64,000 nucleotides of DNA from Hymenobacter metallilatus (GCF_003944705.1 NZ_RWIS01000006.1:1-64000), one strand, 5' to 3'; shown: positions 27,789 through 36,819, numbered from the stretch's first letter. Notes: generated by a model not told the origin, from the letters alone. A program made the numbers and translations.

Positions 27789-28304
27789 TTAGTGCTGGTG
27801 GCCGCCTTCGCCGTGTACGTGGCCGTGGTCCAGTTCCTCGCGGGTGGCGTCGCGCACGGCTTCCACTTTACCGTCGAAGTGCATCACCATGCCGGCCAAC
27901 GGGTGGTTAAAATCCATTTTTACGCTGGAGTCGCCGATTTCAACCACTTTGCCCTGCATGTGGTGGCCCTGGTTGTCGGCCATGGGCAGGAAGTTGCCTT
28001 CCTGCAGCATTTCCTCGTCAATCTGCCCGTCAATTTCGAATACGTTCTTCGGAATTTCCACCACGGCCTGCTGGTCATACTCGCCGTAGGCCTGCTCCGG
28101 GGTGAGGCTGAAGGTGAACGAGTCGCCGGGTTGCTTGCCGCTGAGCTGGCGCTCAAACTCGTCGGGCAGGCCGCTCATGCCAAACAAAAACACCATCGGC
28201 GCATCTTCCTCCGCCGATTCAACAAGCACTTTCTCTTGGTTCTCGTCCGTCACGCTCAGGTCGTAGGTGATGGTAACGACTTTGTTTTCGCTGATTTGAG
28301 TCAT
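27789..28304 (-). CDS. SlyD-like FKBP-type peptidyl-prolyl isomerase
   Basis: 171 residues. The FKBP fold is interrupted by an IF (insert-in-flap) domain, as in SlyD: the N-terminal VVTITYDLSVTDENQEKV, the LPDEFERQLSGKQPGDSFTF motif, and KVVEIGDSSVKMDFNHPLAGM. The tail is His-rich (HGHVHGEGGHQH), typical of metal-binding SlyD. It isomerises prolyl bonds, acts as a chaperone and binds nickel or other metals in the cytoplasm. The product is of normal family length. It converges with the preceding reductase. Confidence 0.92.
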   Translation of the reverse strand: MTQISENKVVTITYDLSVTDENQEKVLVESAEEDAPMVFLFGMSGLPDEFERQLSGKQPGDSFTFSLTPEQAYGEYDQQAVVEIPKNVFEIDGQIDEEMLQEGNFLPMADNQGHHMQGKVVEIGDSSVKMDFNHPLAGMVMHFDGKVEAVRDATREELDHGHVHGEGGHQH

Positions 28305-28391
28305 GGGGTAGGATGGACGCTGCTGGTCCGGGCTGGGTTGGGAAATGAATTGGACGGCTAATTACGGAAATGCACAGTAATTGTCGGGTTA

Positions 28392-28448
28392 CTGGTTGTT
28401 CGTTGTCCGTTGTCAGAACAACATGAGCAACGGACAACTAATAACTAG
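28392..28448. repeat. Palindromic repeat, ispG-insertion family
   Basis: CTGGTTGTTCGTTGTCCGTT (from 28392) pairs imperfectly with AACGGACAACTAATAACTAG (28429-28448) around a loop. It fills part of the spacer between the helicase and SlyD-like genes. Confidence 0.65.
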
Positions 28449-28451
28449 ACC

Positions 28452-30431
28452 TTACTGCAGCTCCCAGGCCGTGCGGTAGGCCCCGATGCTTTCTACGTAA
28501 TCGAGGAAGGCTTTGTAGAACGGGTGGGCGCCCAGGGTGCTGGAGTCGCCTACCAGCAGCAGCTTGCGGCGGGCCCGGGTCATGCCCACGTTCATGCGGC
28601 GGATGTCGCTCAAAAAGCCGATTTCGCCCTGGGGGTTGCTGCGGGTGAGACTGATGGCAATGATGTCGCGCTCCTGGCCCTGAAACGCATCAACGGTGCC
28701 CACGCTCAGCATCCGATGCTCCAGTAAACCTACCAGCTCGTCGTTTTCCTCAATGGCATCCTTGAGGTAGTTGATCTGGGCGCGGTAGGGGGCAATTACG
28801 CCGATGGTAAGCAAGTCGGCCTCGTGGTCGGCCTGGTCGTAGGCCTCCAGCAGCTGGGCCAAGCGTTTCAGCAGCAGGTCGGCTTCCTCGGGGTTGGCGG
28901 TAGAGCGGCTTTCCTCGATGGTAATTTCCTGGAAGCCGAAGCCGGCCGTATCCAAAAACTCCACGGCCGTATCGGGGGCAAAGCGCAGGTCGTAGGCAGG
29001 CAGGTCGGCGTGGGCCACGGAGGGCGCGGCTTTCAGGCGGCCCTCGTAAAACTGCTCCGAGCTGAACTCCATAATCTGCTCGTGCATGCGGTACTGCACC
29101 TCCAGCATACGGGCCGTGTCGGGCTGACGCCGGATGCACTTCTCAAACAGCGTTTCGCGCAACCCCTGGGCGGCGGCCTTCTCGCTTTTCACGGTGGGCG
29201 GTAGCTGCTGATGGTCGCCGGCAAGCACCACGCGGTTGGCTTTGCTGATGGGAATCCAGCAGCCCGGCTCCAGGGCCTGGGCCGCCTCATCAATAAACAC
29301 GGTTTCGTAGGTGAGGTGACGGATGGCGCGGTTGCTGGCACCCACCAGCGTACAGGTAATCACCTGCACCTGCTCCAAAAGGTCCTCGGTGATATAGCGC
29401 TCCAGCTGGTCGGATTCCTGCAGCAAATCGTGGGCCTGCTGCTTGAGCTGGCGGCGCTGCTCCCGCTCTTCCCAGCCAAAGTGACGCTTGAACTTGCCAG
29501 CCTCTTCGCGGTACTGCTCAGCAGTTTGACGCATGCTGCGCAGCTCGGCGTAGCTCTTGTGGTTCATAATCTGTGCGTCCAGCGTGTGCTGCAGCAGCAG
29601 GTCGGAAACCCGGGAGGGGTTGCCCATGCGGATGACGTTCACGCCCCGCTCGGCCAGCTTCTCGGTGAGCAAATCCACGGCCGTGTTGCTGGGGGCGCAC
29701 ACCAGCACCCGCCGCTCCCGCCGGATGGTTTCCAGAATGGCCTGCACCAGGGTAGTGGTTTTGCCGGTGCCGGGCGGACCGTGAATAATGGCTACATCCT
29801 GGGCCGCCAGCACGTGGCGCACGGCCGCCAGCTGGCTCTGGTTCAGGGGCGAGGGGTAGTAGAGCGTGGCCTCGGCCTCGGGCTTGTAGCGGGCCGGCTT
29901 GGCGCCCAGCAGCACATCGCGCAGCTCGGCCAGGCGCGAGTCGTAGGCACCCATCACCTTACCCAGGGCGTACTCCATCTCGCGGTAGCTTACCTCGTCG
30001 AAGGTCAGATCCACGCCCAGCTTGCCCTCGTCTACCCAGTCGGGCAGGTCCTCTTTGGTGGTGGCCAGCAGGATTTTGTTGCGCTTGACGCTGGTAATCA
30101 CGCCCGACAGCGTGGGCCGGTCGGAGCCGGAGCGGCCGGGAATGTTGCCGAACAGGGCCGCGTTTTTGCCCACCTGAAACAGGTGCAGCCCCCCGCCGCC
30201 CTGGCGCTCCAGCTCCAGTACCAGCTTGCCGCCGAAGCCAATGTCTTCGGAGGTAATTTTAACCGGGTACCAAGTGAGGCCCCGCTTCTGGCGCTCGGCA
30301 ATGGTGGCCTGGGCGCTCTTGATTTTGAATTGTTCGAGGTCCTCCTGCTGCTCGAGCTTCATGAGGGCCTGCACCTTACGCAGCTCTTTTTCCAGCGCGT
30401 ACGGATCGGTATAGGTAGGTTGTTCAGCCAA
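28452..30431 (-). CDS. SF1 helicase (Upf1/IGHMBP2-like AAA ATPase)
   Basis: About 659 residues from a TTG at 30431 (MAEQPTYTDPYALEKELRKV). Walker A GPPGTGKTTT is near residues 218-227, Walker B VFIDEAAQAL near 378, and later SF1 motifs VVLAGDHQQLPP and SVGTVDAFQGQERD follow, ending with a C-terminal RMNVGMTRARRKLLLVGD. It is probably a 5'-3' DNA/RNA helicase. A longer ATG reading from 30536 includes weak codons and a plus-strand promoter box, so I chose TTG. The choice is an inference. Confidence 0.9.
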   Translation of the reverse strand: MAEQPTYTDPYALEKELRKVQALMKLEQQEDLEQFKIKSAQATIAERQKRGLTWYPVKITSEDIGFGGKLVLELERQGGGGLHLFQVGKNAALFGNIPGRSGSDRPTLSGVITSVKRNKILLATTKEDLPDWVDEGKLGVDLTFDEVSYREMEYALGKVMGAYDSRLAELRDVLLGAKPARYKPEAEATLYYPSPLNQSQLAAVRHVLAAQDVAIIHGPPGTGKTTTLVQAILETIRRERRVLVCAPSNTAVDLLTEKLAERGVNVIRMGNPSRVSDLLLQHTLDAQIMNHKSYAELRSMRQTAEQYREEAGKFKRHFGWEEREQRRQLKQQAHDLLQESDQLERYITEDLLEQVQVITCTLVGASNRAIRHLTYETVFIDEAAQALEPGCWIPISKANRVVLAGDHQQLPPTVKSEKAAAQGLRETLFEKCIRRQPDTARMLEVQYRMHEQIMEFSSEQFYEGRLKAAPSVAHADLPAYDLRFAPDTAVEFLDTAGFGFQEITIEESRSTANPEEADLLLKRLAQLLEAYDQADHEADLLTIGVIAPYRAQINYLKDAIEENDELVGLLEHRMLSVGTVDAFQGQERDIIAISLTRSNPQGEIGFLSDIRRMNVGMTRARRKLLLVGDSSTLGAHPFYKAFLDYVESIGAYRTAWELQ

Positions 30432-30553
30432 CGGGTTGAGGTCTTGTGCGAATCGTTGGTAACAACGAAAACGGGGAAAAGGTGGCCGAAGGTCGGGAGG
30501 AAACTTTACTTTGGCTACCGACGCTGGATCTGCCATATGCCCAACCTATTCCA

Positions 30554-30892
30554 ATGACAAACCCGCTAAAATCCGTCAGCCTGCTCCGCAAGCTTGTTTC
30601 AACAGCCCGTTCAGTTACAACAGGGCAGGTTGGGCTGCCGCTCGGTATTCTGCGCCTACATACTATTCTATATTGGTTGCGCCAGCAGAATGTTACCCCA
30701 TTATCTGAAGAAGACGTACAGGTGCTGGAAGCTTATCATGCCCAAATAATTGACTTCCCAATAGGGGATGAACGGCATAACTGGAGCCTTGAGGCGTTGC
30801 AGAAAGAAGATGCGGAACTACAGGAGTTGACAGCTTTATATCAGCCTCAACTAATGGCTGTTCTGTACAGAATTGTAGCGGAAGCCATCTAA
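30554..30892 (+). CDS. Hypothetical protein
   Basis: 112 residues from MTNPLKSVSLLRKLVSTARS. It is a mostly helical protein with GQVGLPLGILRLHTILYWLR and a C-terminal EELTALYQPQLMAVLY-like helix. It is more A+T-rich than its surroundings. The gene is divergent from the helicase, with a TACTTTGG box at 30507-30514 on this strand. No family recognised. It could be a small regulatory or immunity-like protein, but there is no direct evidence. Confidence 0.55.
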   Translation: MTNPLKSVSLLRKLVSTARSVTTGQVGLPLGILRLHTILYWLRQQNVTPLSEEDVQVLEAYHAQIIDFPIGDERHNWSLEALQKEDAELQELTALYQPQLMAVLYRIVAEAI

Positions 30893-30958
30893 CTTTTCCC
30901 TGTTAGCCAGCATGCGAGATGCTTCGGCTGCATCTCTGCACGACGTACTGATTTTAAC

Positions 30959-31720
30959 TTATTCGCCCAGCAGCCCCGTTTCGTCCTTCAACGCCACGCC
31001 CGAAAGCTGCCGCCGCAATGATTCCTGCACCAGATACAGCAGCTTGTCGGCCGCGGCGGCGTAGGGCAGGCCCTCGGGGCGGATGTTGGAGACGCAGTTG
31101 CGGGCCTCGTCGGTGCGGCCGGGGCGGGGGGCGTAGGTGAGGTAGGCCCCGAGGCTGTGCGGGGCGCTCAGGCCTGGTCGCTCCCCAATGAGCATCAGCG
31201 CCAGCCGGGCCCCCAGCAATTCCCCGATTTCGTCGCTGAGGGCCACGCGGGCCTGCTCGGCCAGTACCCCGGGCGCGAGGCGGAGGCCGGCCTGCCGTAG
31301 CTTCGGTAGCAGCTGGTGCAGCAGGGGCAGGGCGTGCTCGTTCACGGCGGTGGCGGAGAGGCCGTCAGCCAGAATCAGGGCCACATCAGCTGCTTCGGGT
31401 GCGCCTGCGTCCTGCAGTAGCTGTCGGGACTCCTGGGCCAACTGGCGGCCGTAGTCGGGGCGCTGGAGGTACTGCTCACGGGTTTCGGCGCGGCTGCGCA
31501 CAGGCTGCACCGGCAGCGCAAGGGCCCTTAGGCCGGCCGTGAGGTGGGGCAAGTTGAGAGTGGAGTACACGGCGTCGCGGGCGTGGGCGTGGGCCAGGCG
31601 AAACGCCAGGGCTTCCCGCAACGGCACGCTGCTGCCGGTGCGGCCCAGGGCAATGCGGGCGGCGGTGTAGGCCCGCAAGCCGGCCCAGGGGTCGTGGGAG
31701 GGCGCATGATTCGACACCAT
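30959..31720 (-). CDS. eutC: Ethanolamine ammonia-lyase small subunit EutC
   Basis: 253 residues from MVSNHAPSHDPWAGLRAYTA. PVQPVRSRAETREQYLQRPD, the ALILADGLSATAVNEHALPL block, MLIGERPGLSAPHSLGAYLT and ARNCVSNIRPEGLPYAAAAD are characteristic of EutC. EutC pairs with EutB to cleave ethanolamine into acetaldehyde and ammonia using adenosylcobalamin. An upstream ATG adds a non-homologous N-terminus, so I chose 31720. It is about 8 kb from eutB, with unrelated genes between. Separate transcription is likely. Confidence 0.95.
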   Translation of the reverse strand: MVSNHAPSHDPWAGLRAYTAARIALGRTGSSVPLREALAFRLAHAHARDAVYSTLNLPHLTAGLRALALPVQPVRSRAETREQYLQRPDYGRQLAQESRQLLQDAGAPEAADVALILADGLSATAVNEHALPLLHQLLPKLRQAGLRLAPGVLAEQARVALSDEIGELLGARLALMLIGERPGLSAPHSLGAYLTYAPRPGRTDEARNCVSNIRPEGLPYAAAADKLLYLVQESLRRQLSGVALKDETGLLGE

Positions 31721-32169
31721 TGTAGAGGCTGTGCGGGAAAATCTGGTAAAACAAATCAGAACGTCATCCTGCGGGGAGCGGAACGTAGTTGAAGTATCTG
31801 ACTGCGGAGGGAAGCACATGTCAGAGAGCCAGCCTATTGCGGTAGTCCAGCAGAATACATCAGCATGAGCCTTTGACGGCTTCCTAACCAGCTTCAAACT
31901 CACAATGAAGCAGCTAAAAAGGTAGCTAAGCCCTCTACGCTTAGCAGACTGAGCTTCCCAAGATACAATGTGGTTATGCTTTTACCCAGAACTTGTAGGT
32001 TCAGCGAACCGATTGCGCTTTGCTGACCGACGTGTACATTGGGGCGGCAGGCCACCGCCCGCGCTACGGAAGGTTGAAACCGCTATGCTACTTGCGGTTA
32101 GGGCAGAAAGAAAGGACTGTTATAAGGCAGCACGAGCAAAGTAAGTCCGGCCACACTGTTTTCCTACTT
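31721..32169. other. Gene-poor spacer between eutC and the TspO-like gene
   Basis: About 450 bases upstream of eutC with no gene I can support. A degenerate half copy of the dispersed repeat (GTCATCCTGCGGGGAGCGGA, about 31764-31783) is the only recognisable element. A regulatory region for eutC probably lies here, but no operator was seen. Confidence 0.5.
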
Positions 32170-32664
32170 CTACAGCCAGCCCAAACCCCGTAAGACGGTG
32201 GCGGTGGCAAAAGTCACCCAGGCAATAACGGGCAGCACCAACCGCGCCGCCGGGCGCGAGTAGGGCCAGATACGCCAGGCCACAAACGCCGCTAGTAAGA
32301 TGGTTTCCACGTTGCCCAGCAAGCCGGCCAGGTCGCTGCCCAGGGCCAAGGTATAGAACGGGTAGGCCAGGCACGAGGCCATGAGTATTACCACCCATCG
32401 GCGGGCCCGGCGGCCTGCTGAACTGCCCACGCGAATCAGCTGCCAGCGGGCAGTGCCCAGTAAGGCAAACAGCCCCACCCACACCGCGCCCACGTAAGGT
32501 CCCAGCGCCGGGGCCAGGGGCAAGGGGCCGGAGTCGTCCCAGTTGAAGGCGAAAATGAGGCCGTTTAGCAGCAGGCAGCTTAGTACGGCTGCTCCCACAT
32601 TGAGCAGGAGACCCCGGCGGGTAGGCTGGTTAAGCGCGGCAAGAAAGCCCAGATTGGTTGTCAT
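32170..32664 (-). CDS. Five-span membrane protein, TspO/MBR-like
   Basis: 164 residues with five hydrophobic segments, the TspO topology and length. The loop ...APALGPYVGAVWVGLFALLG matches the P..V...W...Y..MG region, and the last helix LVLPVIAWVTFATATVLRG resembles the TspO 'P..AW..FAT' signature. TspO proteins bind porphyrins and other tetrapyrroles or steroids in membranes. The identity is a low-level match from memory, so I keep it tentative. The gene overlaps the upstream ACP gene by about 35 bases and is the last in the receptor-ACP operon. Confidence 0.5.
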   Translation of the reverse strand: MTTNLGFLAALNQPTRRGLLLNVGAAVLSCLLLNGLIFAFNWDDSGPLPLAPALGPYVGAVWVGLFALLGTARWQLIRVGSSAGRRARRWVVILMASCLAYPFYTLALGSDLAGLLGNVETILLAAFVAWRIWPYSRPAARLVLPVIAWVTFATATVLRGLGWL

Positions 32665-32950
32665 GAGCAGGCGAGGTAGATGTAGATGTAACAGGAGAGG
32701 ACGCCGGAGCGGGAAACAGCTGGCGCTCCACGCTGGCCAGCACGTGCGCCAGCGTCTGCCACTGCTGAGTTTCCTGGTCAGGAATTTCGATGCCCAGCCC
32801 CCGCTCCAGCCGAATTGTCAGCTGCAGGCAGTCCAGCGAGTCGAAACCCAGGTCATGCACCAAGTGTGTGGTGGGCTCCAAAGTAGGGCCGCTCAGGTAC
32901 CAGGCCTGGCGCCGGCACAGATCCAGGGTTATTTCATACCAGTTTTCCAC
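32630..32950 (-). CDS. Acyl carrier protein-like protein
   Basis: 106 residues from a GTG at 32950 (MENWYEITLDLCRRQ). The carrier motif HDLGFDSLDCLQL supplies the phosphopantetheine serine (Ser38), and the helices around it match an ACP. A C-terminal extension of about 25 residues rich in Ser, Thr and Pro is unusual. It starts 4 bases after the stop of the TonB receptor gene, and its end overlaps the next gene, so the three form one operon. It may carry acyl groups for a lipid or siderophore-like product. Neighbouring synthase genes were not found. Confidence 0.8.
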   Translation of the reverse strand: MENWYEITLDLCRRQAWYLSGPTLEPTTHLVHDLGFDSLDCLQLTIRLERGLGIEIPDQETQQWQTLAHVLASVERQLFPAPASSPVTSTSTSPAHDNQSGLSCRA

Positions 32951-32954
32951 GGAC

Positions 32955-35411
32955 TTAAAACTCCACAATGAAACCGATGGTAGGGGTAACGAGGGGGTCG
33001 TCGTTTTTGAGTAGCAGCGGCACGGCGTTGGCCCCATCAGGCCGCAGGGGCTGGCCGTCGGTGGTAGCGAAACCCGAGTTGTCGGGCAGGCGCTGGAAGG
33101 TATAGTCCGGCACGCCGGGGTTGCGCAGCACAAAAGCGTTTTGCACGTCCAGAAACAGGTCCAGCGAGAATCGGCGCCAGTTCAGGCGCTTGTCGAGGCG
33201 GTAGTCGAACTGCTGAAAGTTGCCCAGCCGCTGCGTGTTGAGCCGGGCGTAGTCGAGCACACCGCGGCCGGTGGCCAGGTAGCTGGCCTGCGAAGCAGCC
33301 AAATCGTAGGGTGTGTAGGGCGAGCCACCGGCGTAGCGGTACTTAAAGCCCATTTCCCAGCCCCGGCTGAACTTACGCCCCAACAGGGCGGAGGCCAGCA
33401 GGCGCGAGTCCCAGGCCGAGGGCCGGTAACGCCCGTCGCGCCCCGTAAACTCGGAGCGAAAGCCGGTGAGCGACACCACGGCGAATACTTTCTTGGTCAG
33501 TTTCTGCTGGAAGAAAAACTCCAGCCCGTAGGCCCGGCCCCTTCCCGTACTGCTCACCTGCTCGTTGCCCAGGGCCGTAAAGTCGCCGCCCAGATTGGCC
33601 AGGCTGATGCCGTCGCGCACACTCACCGGGTAGTGGTTGTAGCGCTTGTAGAAGCCTTCCAGCGTGAAGCGGGTGGCTGGGCCCGGCAGCCACTCCAGCC
33701 CCGCCACGTAGTGGTCGGAGCGGATGTAGCGGTTGCGCTGGTTTACCAGCGTACCCAGCGTGTCGCGGAAGCCCAGCACGGTATTGGGCAGAATCTTATA
33801 GTAGCGGCCCACCGAGGCGTTCAGGTTGAGCGTGGGGCGCAGGGCGTAGCTGGCCGAGAGGCGGGGCGAGAGGGTACGCAGCAGGTTGCGGCCGTCTGTG
33901 GTGAGCGAGTTGCCGTCGGTGCGCAGACCGGCCGAGAGCGTCAGCCGGTCGCCGTCCAGCCAGGAGCGAGTGAGCTGGCCGAAGGCTCCGAAGCGGGCAA
34001 AGTCCACGGCCGACCGGAAACGCACATCCACGCGGGGAGTGAGCAGGGTGCCCTGGGCGTCGCGCACCTCAGCCCGGAGGCGGTTAAAAAAGCGGTTATT
34101 GTACTGCACGTATTGGCCCATGGCCCCGTAACTAAACTGCCAGCGGCCGGCCGTGCCGCTCACGTCGGCCCGCAGCTTGGTTTCCGTCTCGCCCGAGCGG
34201 GTGAGCAGGATGCGGCGGCTTTCGTCGCCGGCTACCCCGTCCTGAAACTGGTCGAGGGCATTGTGCAGCTGGGTGCGGCTCAGGGCCACGTTCAGGTAGC
34301 TCTTGGCCAGCAGCTGGCGCAGGTTCAGGCCCACGGTGTAGTTCCACTGGTCGCTGGTGGGGCTTGAGCGCAGGGCCACTTCTTTTTCCGGACTGGCGGT
34401 TTTGGGCACCGCCAGCTCGAAGTGGTCGATGGCCCCCAGACCCAGACTGGTGAGGGTGGTTTTAGGTCCCAGCTTGGTGGTGGTCTTGAACTGGAAGTCC
34501 CAGTAACCGGGCCGGATGGGAATGTCAAGCGCTTTGAACAGCAGCTGCAGGTAGGAACGCCGGGCCGAAGCCAGAAAGGTGGTGTTCCTGGTCAAGGGCC
34601 CATCGAGGGTACCGGCTATTTCGGTGCCCGAGGTACGCAGGTTTCCCTGCAGGCGGTCGGGGTTGCCGTCGCGCTGCCGAAACTGCAGCACCGAGGATAA
34701 GGCGTTGTCGTAGCGGGCGTTGAAAGCCGAAGTGCTCAGGGTCACATCCTCAATAAAACTCACATTGAGAATGCCGGCCGGCCCGCCCGCGCTGCCCTGG
34801 GTCTGGAAGTGGTTGATAACGGGTACCTCAATGCCGTCGAGGTAGTACACGTTTTCGTTGGGAGCCCCGCCCCGGATGATGATGTCATTGCGGAAGCCCG
34901 CCGTGCCGCCCGTGCCCCCGCCGCCCACGCCCGGCAGGGTTTGTACTACCTTGGAGATGTCGAAGTTGCCGCCCGGATTACTCTTAATTTCCTCGGTGGT
35001 AATGCGCTGCACGGAGAGTGGGGTTTCAGCCGTGGCCACCCGGGTGGCACGGTTGGCTACTACCTGCACCTCTCCCAACTGCTGAGCCCCGGCCCCCAGC
35101 TCCAGGTTGATGACGTTGGCGTTGCCGCTGCTTACCTGCACGTTGGCCCGTAGCAGCGGCTCGTAGCCCACAAAGCTGGCCCGCAGGTTGTAGCTGCCTA
35201 CTGGCACACCCGTTAGCCGGTAACGGCCCTCAGCGTCGGTGCTGGTGCCTTGTGCGGTGCCCTCCAGTACTACCGTTACGCCGGGTAACAGCTCCTGAGT
35301 AGCCCGGTCGCGCACCAACCCTGTAATTGTACCCACATTCTGGGCCCGTAGCAGCAGCGGCAGCCACAGCAGCAACAACACGATGCCGCAGGAAGAGAAG
35401 AGTCGAGTCAT
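32955..35411 (-). CDS. TonB-dependent receptor with carboxypeptidase-like N-domain
   Basis: 818 residues. The signal peptide MTRLFSSCGIVLLLLWLPLL is followed by a CarboxypepD_reg-like domain (TITGLVRDRATQELLPGVTV...YNLRASFVGYEP), a plug domain (IIIRGGAPNENVYYLDGIEV) and a 22-strand-type barrel ending VEF with a terminal aromatic. It imports large or scarce substrates such as siderophores, heme or oligosaccharides through the outer membrane. It heads an operon with an ACP-like and a TspO-like gene, and is divergent from a MarR gene with a shared palindrome. No SusD partner is present. The start at 35411 precedes the signal peptide. Confidence 0.93.
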   Translation of the reverse strand: MTRLFSSCGIVLLLLWLPLLLRAQNVGTITGLVRDRATQELLPGVTVVLEGTAQGTSTDAEGRYRLTGVPVGSYNLRASFVGYEPLLRANVQVSSGNANVINLELGAGAQQLGEVQVVANRATRVATAETPLSVQRITTEEIKSNPGGNFDISKVVQTLPGVGGGGTGGTAGFRNDIIIRGGAPNENVYYLDGIEVPVINHFQTQGSAGGPAGILNVSFIEDVTLSTSAFNARYDNALSSVLQFRQRDGNPDRLQGNLRTSGTEIAGTLDGPLTRNTTFLASARRSYLQLLFKALDIPIRPGYWDFQFKTTTKLGPKTTLTSLGLGAIDHFELAVPKTASPEKEVALRSSPTSDQWNYTVGLNLRQLLAKSYLNVALSRTQLHNALDQFQDGVAGDESRRILLTRSGETETKLRADVSGTAGRWQFSYGAMGQYVQYNNRFFNRLRAEVRDAQGTLLTPRVDVRFRSAVDFARFGAFGQLTRSWLDGDRLTLSAGLRTDGNSLTTDGRNLLRTLSPRLSASYALRPTLNLNASVGRYYKILPNTVLGFRDTLGTLVNQRNRYIRSDHYVAGLEWLPGPATRFTLEGFYKRYNHYPVSVRDGISLANLGGDFTALGNEQVSSTGRGRAYGLEFFFQQKLTKKVFAVVSLTGFRSEFTGRDGRYRPSAWDSRLLASALLGRKFSRGWEMGFKYRYAGGSPYTPYDLAASQASYLATGRGVLDYARLNTQRLGNFQQFDYRLDKRLNWRRFSLDLFLDVQNAFVLRNPGVPDYTFQRLPDNSGFATTDGQPLRPDGANAVPLLLKNDDPLVTPTIGFIVEF

Positions 35412-35460
35412 AGTAGTAGAGGTTAGGTGAGCAAACATACGAACATTTGCTTATTTTGTT

Positions 35461-35502
35461 ATGTTATCAAAATAATTTACGAATGATTAATATTGATAAC
35501 AT
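35461..35502. promoter_or_regulatory. Inverted-repeat operator between the TonB receptor and MarR genes
   Basis: ATGTTATCAA (35461-35470) and its exact complement TTGATAACAT (35493-35502) are 22 bases apart, so their centres are 32 bases apart, near three helical turns. The spacing suits two dimers or a looped site on one face. The MarR -7 box TACTTTTG lies at 35540-35547. Confidence 0.6.
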
Positions 35503-35570
35503 TGTGAAAAGAGCAGGTGTGGTCTGCTTGCATTTGCTGTACTTTTGCTCACTACTCACGTTGCTCGTTT

Positions 35571-36308
35571 ATGAAATATGCGCTGCTTGCCCAGGTTTTA
35601 GCATTACTGGAGGAGTTTGAGGCCACGGCCAGCCAGTCCGCCGCAGCCCATTCGCCATCGGTAGAAGCCTTCACGGCGTGGCTGCAGTTGCGGGTGCCGC
35701 CACCCACCGGGGCCTTGCGCGTAGCCCGCGAGGAGCCGGGGGAGCTGGAGGAGGACGAAGTAGTAATTGGTCAGATGGTTACCTTTCTGTACCGCTACCT
35801 GCGCGGCTATTCCCGCCTGGCCCTGGCCGACTCCCCGCTGCTCACCTACGACGACTTCACCTACCTGGCCACCACTTTCGGTTATCAGCCCCTGACCAAG
35901 GCGGATTTGATCCGGCGTAACATTCACGAAACGCCCACCGGCAATGAAATTATTAAGCGCCTACTGGCCAAGGGTTTCGTTGCCGAGCAGCCCAGCGCCA
36001 CCGACCGGCGCAGCAAGCTACTGACGGTAACGCCCGCGGGTCAGGGCGTGCTGTTTGCCAGCTTCGGCCCCATGACGCAGCTAGCGCACCTCACGGCCGG
36101 CAACCTCACGCCGTTTGAGCGCAAACAGCTGGTGTATCTGCTGCAAAAGCTTGATGCCTTCCATCATCCTATTTTCGCCGGATCCCGCCCCGACACGTTT
36201 GGGGAGCTTATTGCCCGGCACCTGCCACCTATGGACACGCCGGCTGCTTCTGCAGCTGATCATGCTGCCCTACCGGCAGAGCCCGGCCCTGCCAATCAGC
36301 CAGCATAA
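35571..36308 (+). CDS. MarR-family transcriptional regulator
   Basis: 245 residues, longer than the usual 150, with an N-terminal helical extension and a C-terminal Ala/Pro-rich tail. The winged helix is seen in LTYDDFTYLATTFGYQPLTK, the recognition helix region NIHETPTGNEIIKRLLAKGF, and the wing ATDRRSKLLTVTPAGQGV. It probably represses the divergent TonB receptor operon, judging by the palindrome between them. A -7 box TACTTTTG lies 24 bases before the ATG. The ligand is unknown. Confidence 0.85.
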   Translation: MKYALLAQVLALLEEFEATASQSAAAHSPSVEAFTAWLQLRVPPPTGALRVAREEPGELEEDEVVIGQMVTFLYRYLRGYSRLALADSPLLTYDDFTYLATTFGYQPLTKADLIRRNIHETPTGNEIIKRLLAKGFVAEQPSATDRRSKLLTVTPAGQGVLFASFGPMTQLAHLTAGNLTPFERKQLVYLLQKLDAFHHPIFAGSRPDTFGELIARHLPPMDTPAASAADHAALPAEPGPANQPA

Positions 36309-36492
36309 CAAGCCGCCGCCGTCCACCCCACAACCTGAGGTAGATAGGGCTGCACCCGCGCCCGGGTACCATTGGCCTGAGCGTTACCGGAATGCAGGTA
36401 GAAACAGGTTTTCCGTTCGGCACTCATTCCTGAGCCCTGAGGCTAAGGGGAGCCCATGCTGGCAGTGCGTATAAAAAATAGTTTCCGGAGCA

Positions 36493-36502
36493 TGTAACAA
36501 AC
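36493..36502 (+). promoter_or_regulatory. Candidate ECF sigma-dependent promoter element
   Basis: TGTAACAAAC resembles -35 elements of Bacteroidetes ECF sigma factors and lies about 40 bases before the first gene of the sigma trio. Autoregulation is an inference. Confidence 0.35.
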
Positions 36503-36543
36503 GCGGGGCGGGGCAGACTAACGGCGTAAACATTGTTATTCTC

Positions 36544-36819
36544 ATGAAAGCCTTTCTGAATGCCTCGTCCGCCTGCAGCAGCGTCCGCTCCACAAACTGG
36601 CCCGATTTCACTGATGAGCAGTTGCGCCACCGCCGCCGCCGCGCCCGTCAGATGATGGCCATGGTGATTGGCCTGATGCTGCTGGTTGTTTTCATGGCGG
36701 TCCTCTCCGGGCTCTACCCCATTGCTTTAACCAGCGCCGCCATGCTGACTACGCTCGATGACTACGGTAAAAAAAACCGAAGCATCACGCGCGAGCTGCG
36801 CCGACGGGGCCTGCGCTAA
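36544..36819 (+). CDS. Small membrane protein preceding a sigma factor
   Basis: 91 residues. A basic stretch (RHRRRRARQ) leads to one membrane segment (MAMVIGLMLLVVFMAVLSGL), then a short helix (TTLDDYGKKNRSITRELRRR). Its stop TAA overlaps the ATG of the sigma factor gene by one base (TAATG), a strong sign of translational coupling. It could be a sensor or membrane partner of the sigma factor, or a structural accessory. No family recognised. Confidence 0.65.
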   Translation: MKAFLNASSACSSVRSTNWPDFTDEQLRHRRRRARQMMAMVIGLMLLVVFMAVLSGLYPIALTSAAMLTTLDDYGKKNRSITRELRRRGLR

